NCBI GenBank assembly: GCA_005222975.1
Contig: NJBI01000004.1
Location: forward strand, 96,742 to 130,178
Direction of reading: 5' to 3'
Source of the DNA: Promethearchaeota archaeon Loki_b31
GTDB taxonomy: Archaea; Asgardarchaeota; Lokiarchaeia; Sigyniarchaeales; SOKP01
Length of the DNA: 33,437 nucleotides
The notes below the pieces were generated by a model. It was not told the DNA's origin. It was given only the letters and a program-made list of their open reading frames with translations, and did no database searches. This document shows positions 32,507 through 33,437 of this stretch, piece by piece; within the stretch, counting starts at the first letter, position 1, and each line of letters starts with the position of its first letter. The translations under genes were made by a program, and so were the position numbers.

Positions 32507-33070
32507 ATGGAAAATCGAGAAAGAAATAATATATATGCTATACCATTTATCGGGGGTATTTTATGTATCACTCCACTTTTCATACCTAATTTATTCTTAT
32601 ATATTAGTTATGATCTAATATTTGGGTTGATTTATTTAATTCCTAGTTTATTGGACACATATTTTGGTATTATAATGATATATTCTGCAATTATGATGAG
32701 AACTGGAAAAACAACATGGATTCAAGAAAGAAAGAATCTAATGATTTATTCATGGTTAGCAGTTAGTGTTTCTCTAGGTTCGGCTACTTTAACTATGATG
32801 GTATCAGGATATTTCCTTATTAGCCCTGTATATGGGTTTGTAGGGGGTTTAATAACCATTCTGGGAATTTATTTTTATAAACTTATAACTGAGCGTAATT
32901 TTCTATCTGGTCCTACTTTAGTCCAAGAGAAAGAAAAATTTGAGGCAAGTCCTATGAAAGAACAAGGATTTTATGACAATCCTAAATTATGCACTATTTG
33001 TGGATTTAATTTTGGAGAAAAGCCCTATAAATTCTGTCCAAATTGTGGCAACCTAATAACTTCTGAATAA
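32507..33070 (+). CDS. Multi-pass membrane protein with C-terminal zinc ribbon
   Basis: A 187-residue protein with four to five hydrophobic helices (about 12-34, 36-62, 78-103, 106-126) and a cytoplasmic tail. The tail ends in a zinc ribbon with C162, C165 (CTIC) and C177, C180 (CPNC). The start has AGGTGA seven bases upstream, formed by the end of the previous gene, six bases away. The two genes form an operon of unknown function. The zinc ribbon suggests a protein- or nucleic-acid-binding tail tethered to the membrane. Confidence 0.75.
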   Translation: MENRERNNIYAIPFIGGILCITPLFIPNLFLYISYDLIFGLIYLIPSLLDTYFGIIMIYSAIMMRTGKTTWIQERKNLMIYSWLAVSVSLGSATLTMMVSGYFLISPVYGFVGGLITILGIYFYKLITERNFLSGPTLVQEKEKFEASPMKEQGFYDNPKLCTICGFNFGEKPYKFCPNCGNLITSE

Positions 33071-33273
33071 AAAATAATTAAATTGCGTCTTTGCCCTCAA
33101 TTCGTGTAATTTTTCGAGAGTTGCAAAGGAAATTTAAAACATTGTACAAATTTTGAGATAACTTCTTTAATTTTAAGAAATCGTTAATGGATATGAGATA
33201 CTATTGCTACTAGGCAATCTGCCATTGCTGTAATTATCGTTAAAAAGAGACTAAATAAATTAAAGTAAAAAAG

Positions 33274-33294
33274 AAAAAAAATGGCATTAATGCC
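33274..33294 (-). terminator. Hairpin-plus-T terminator for the partial minus-strand gene
   Basis: On the minus strand the self-complementary GGCATTAATGCC (33283-33294) is followed by A and then a T-rich run (33274-33281), 64 bases after the stop at 33358. The stem is only four bases with a TTAA loop, so it is weak. Confidence 0.4.
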
Positions 33295-33357
33295 TTTTAG
33301 GTCATTACAAAATTTTTTTTCTTTTACTTATTTTGTAAAAATTTAGATGGATGTCAT

Positions 33358-33437
33358 TTAAACCTTTGGATCTGTTCCATTCATGTTAATTGAACTATCA
33401 CTCTTTGGGCCGCTAGGCGCCCCAGCTTCCGGGGAAA
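33358..33437 (-). CDS. C-terminal end of a partial gene, disordered Pro/Gly/Ser tail
   Basis: On the minus strand an open frame runs in from the end of the window and stops at a TAA (33358-33360). The visible 25 residues read SPEAGAPSGPKSDSS then INMNGTDPKV. The tail is polar, disordered and much richer in G and C codons than the neighbouring DNA, unlike the noise frames here. The N-terminal part lies outside. The function cannot be told from the tail. Confidence 0.5.
   Translation of the reverse strand, partial: SPEAGAPSGPKSDSSINMNGTDPKV

Noticed and set aside
33190..33340. Minus-strand hydrophobic open frame (about 47 codons) in the last gap
   Set aside because: No canonical start and composition typical of T-rich noise; it also overlaps the proposed terminator.
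1..33437. tRNA, rRNA, CRISPR arrays and insertion sequences
   Set aside because: No GC-rich cloverleaf-like stretch, regular repeat-spacer pattern or transposase was seen; very short or divergent RNAs cannot be excluded by eye.

Overview
The window is AT-rich archaeal chromosome, most likely from an Asgard (Lokiarchaeia-like) archaeon. This rests on AT-rich TATA-like boxes close to start codons, short or absent 5' leaders, and the gene mix: a DUF438/hemerythrin/PAS protein, DUF362, DUF3795, QueG-like and ferredoxin-type Fe-S proteins, a protein with two PH/GRAM-like domains, a winged helix and a zinc ribbon, and a longin/roadblock-like protein. The taxonomic call is inference; no rRNA, tRNA, insertion sequence, CRISPR array or origin was seen.

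Layout. 215-1081: FTR1-type iron permease. 1154-5212: a sulfur-transfer neighbourhood with a DsrE-like protein, an orphan NMT1/THI5-like binding protein without signal peptide, a ThiS/MoaD-like carrier ending in Gly-Gly, a PP-loop sulfurtransferase with an NFACT-R-like tail, TusA and a ThiF/MoeB-type E1-like enzyme. The last three form a tight minus-strand operon (ThiF, TusA, PP-loop) and the carrier gene converges on it. A coherent reading is that ThiF adenylates the carrier, TusA and DsrE relay persulfide sulfur, and the PP-loop enzyme thiolates an RNA or a small molecule. 5338-10149: a SAP-like/coiled-coil protein, an alpha/beta hydrolase, a cold-shock protein with a hairpin plus T-runs upstream, the PH-like/winged-helix/zinc-ribbon protein and the DUF438 haem/oxygen-sensor-like protein. 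10280-12120: two tandem MscS channels. 12321-16683: zinc-ribbon coiled-coil protein, histidine phosphatase, M28-like peptidase, FAD desaturase-like enzyme. 16896-19624: a redox cluster of two flavodoxin-fold reductases, a MarR regulator, a PNPOx-like flavoprotein and DUF3795, with a perfect inverted repeat at the promoter. 19818-27738: thioesterase, small membrane protein, QueG-like Fe-S protein, RCK-domain protein, SDR, a truncated FAD gene, longin-like protein, DUF362, isoprenylcysteine-methyltransferase-like protein and a four-helix membrane protein. 27946-33437: ArsB/SLC13-type permease, MntA/HepT toxin-antitoxin pair, an Fe-S protein, a 560-base gap that may hide a frameshifted small membrane gene, two paired membrane proteins and the end of a partial gene.

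The most unusual signal is in the starts. Three genes (DsrE, ThiS/MoaD, the downstream MscS) have family-conserved N-termini that run upstream of any in-frame ATG, GTG or TTG. The best starts there are ATC, ATT and ATA. Two of these have a well-spaced Shine-Dalgarno sequence, and the ATA lies across the stop codon of the gene before it. A fourth gene (RCK-domain protein, 22850) also has an open hydrophobic extension without a canonical start. This could be real AUH initiation or several independent assembly errors; comparison with relatives or N-terminal peptides would decide.
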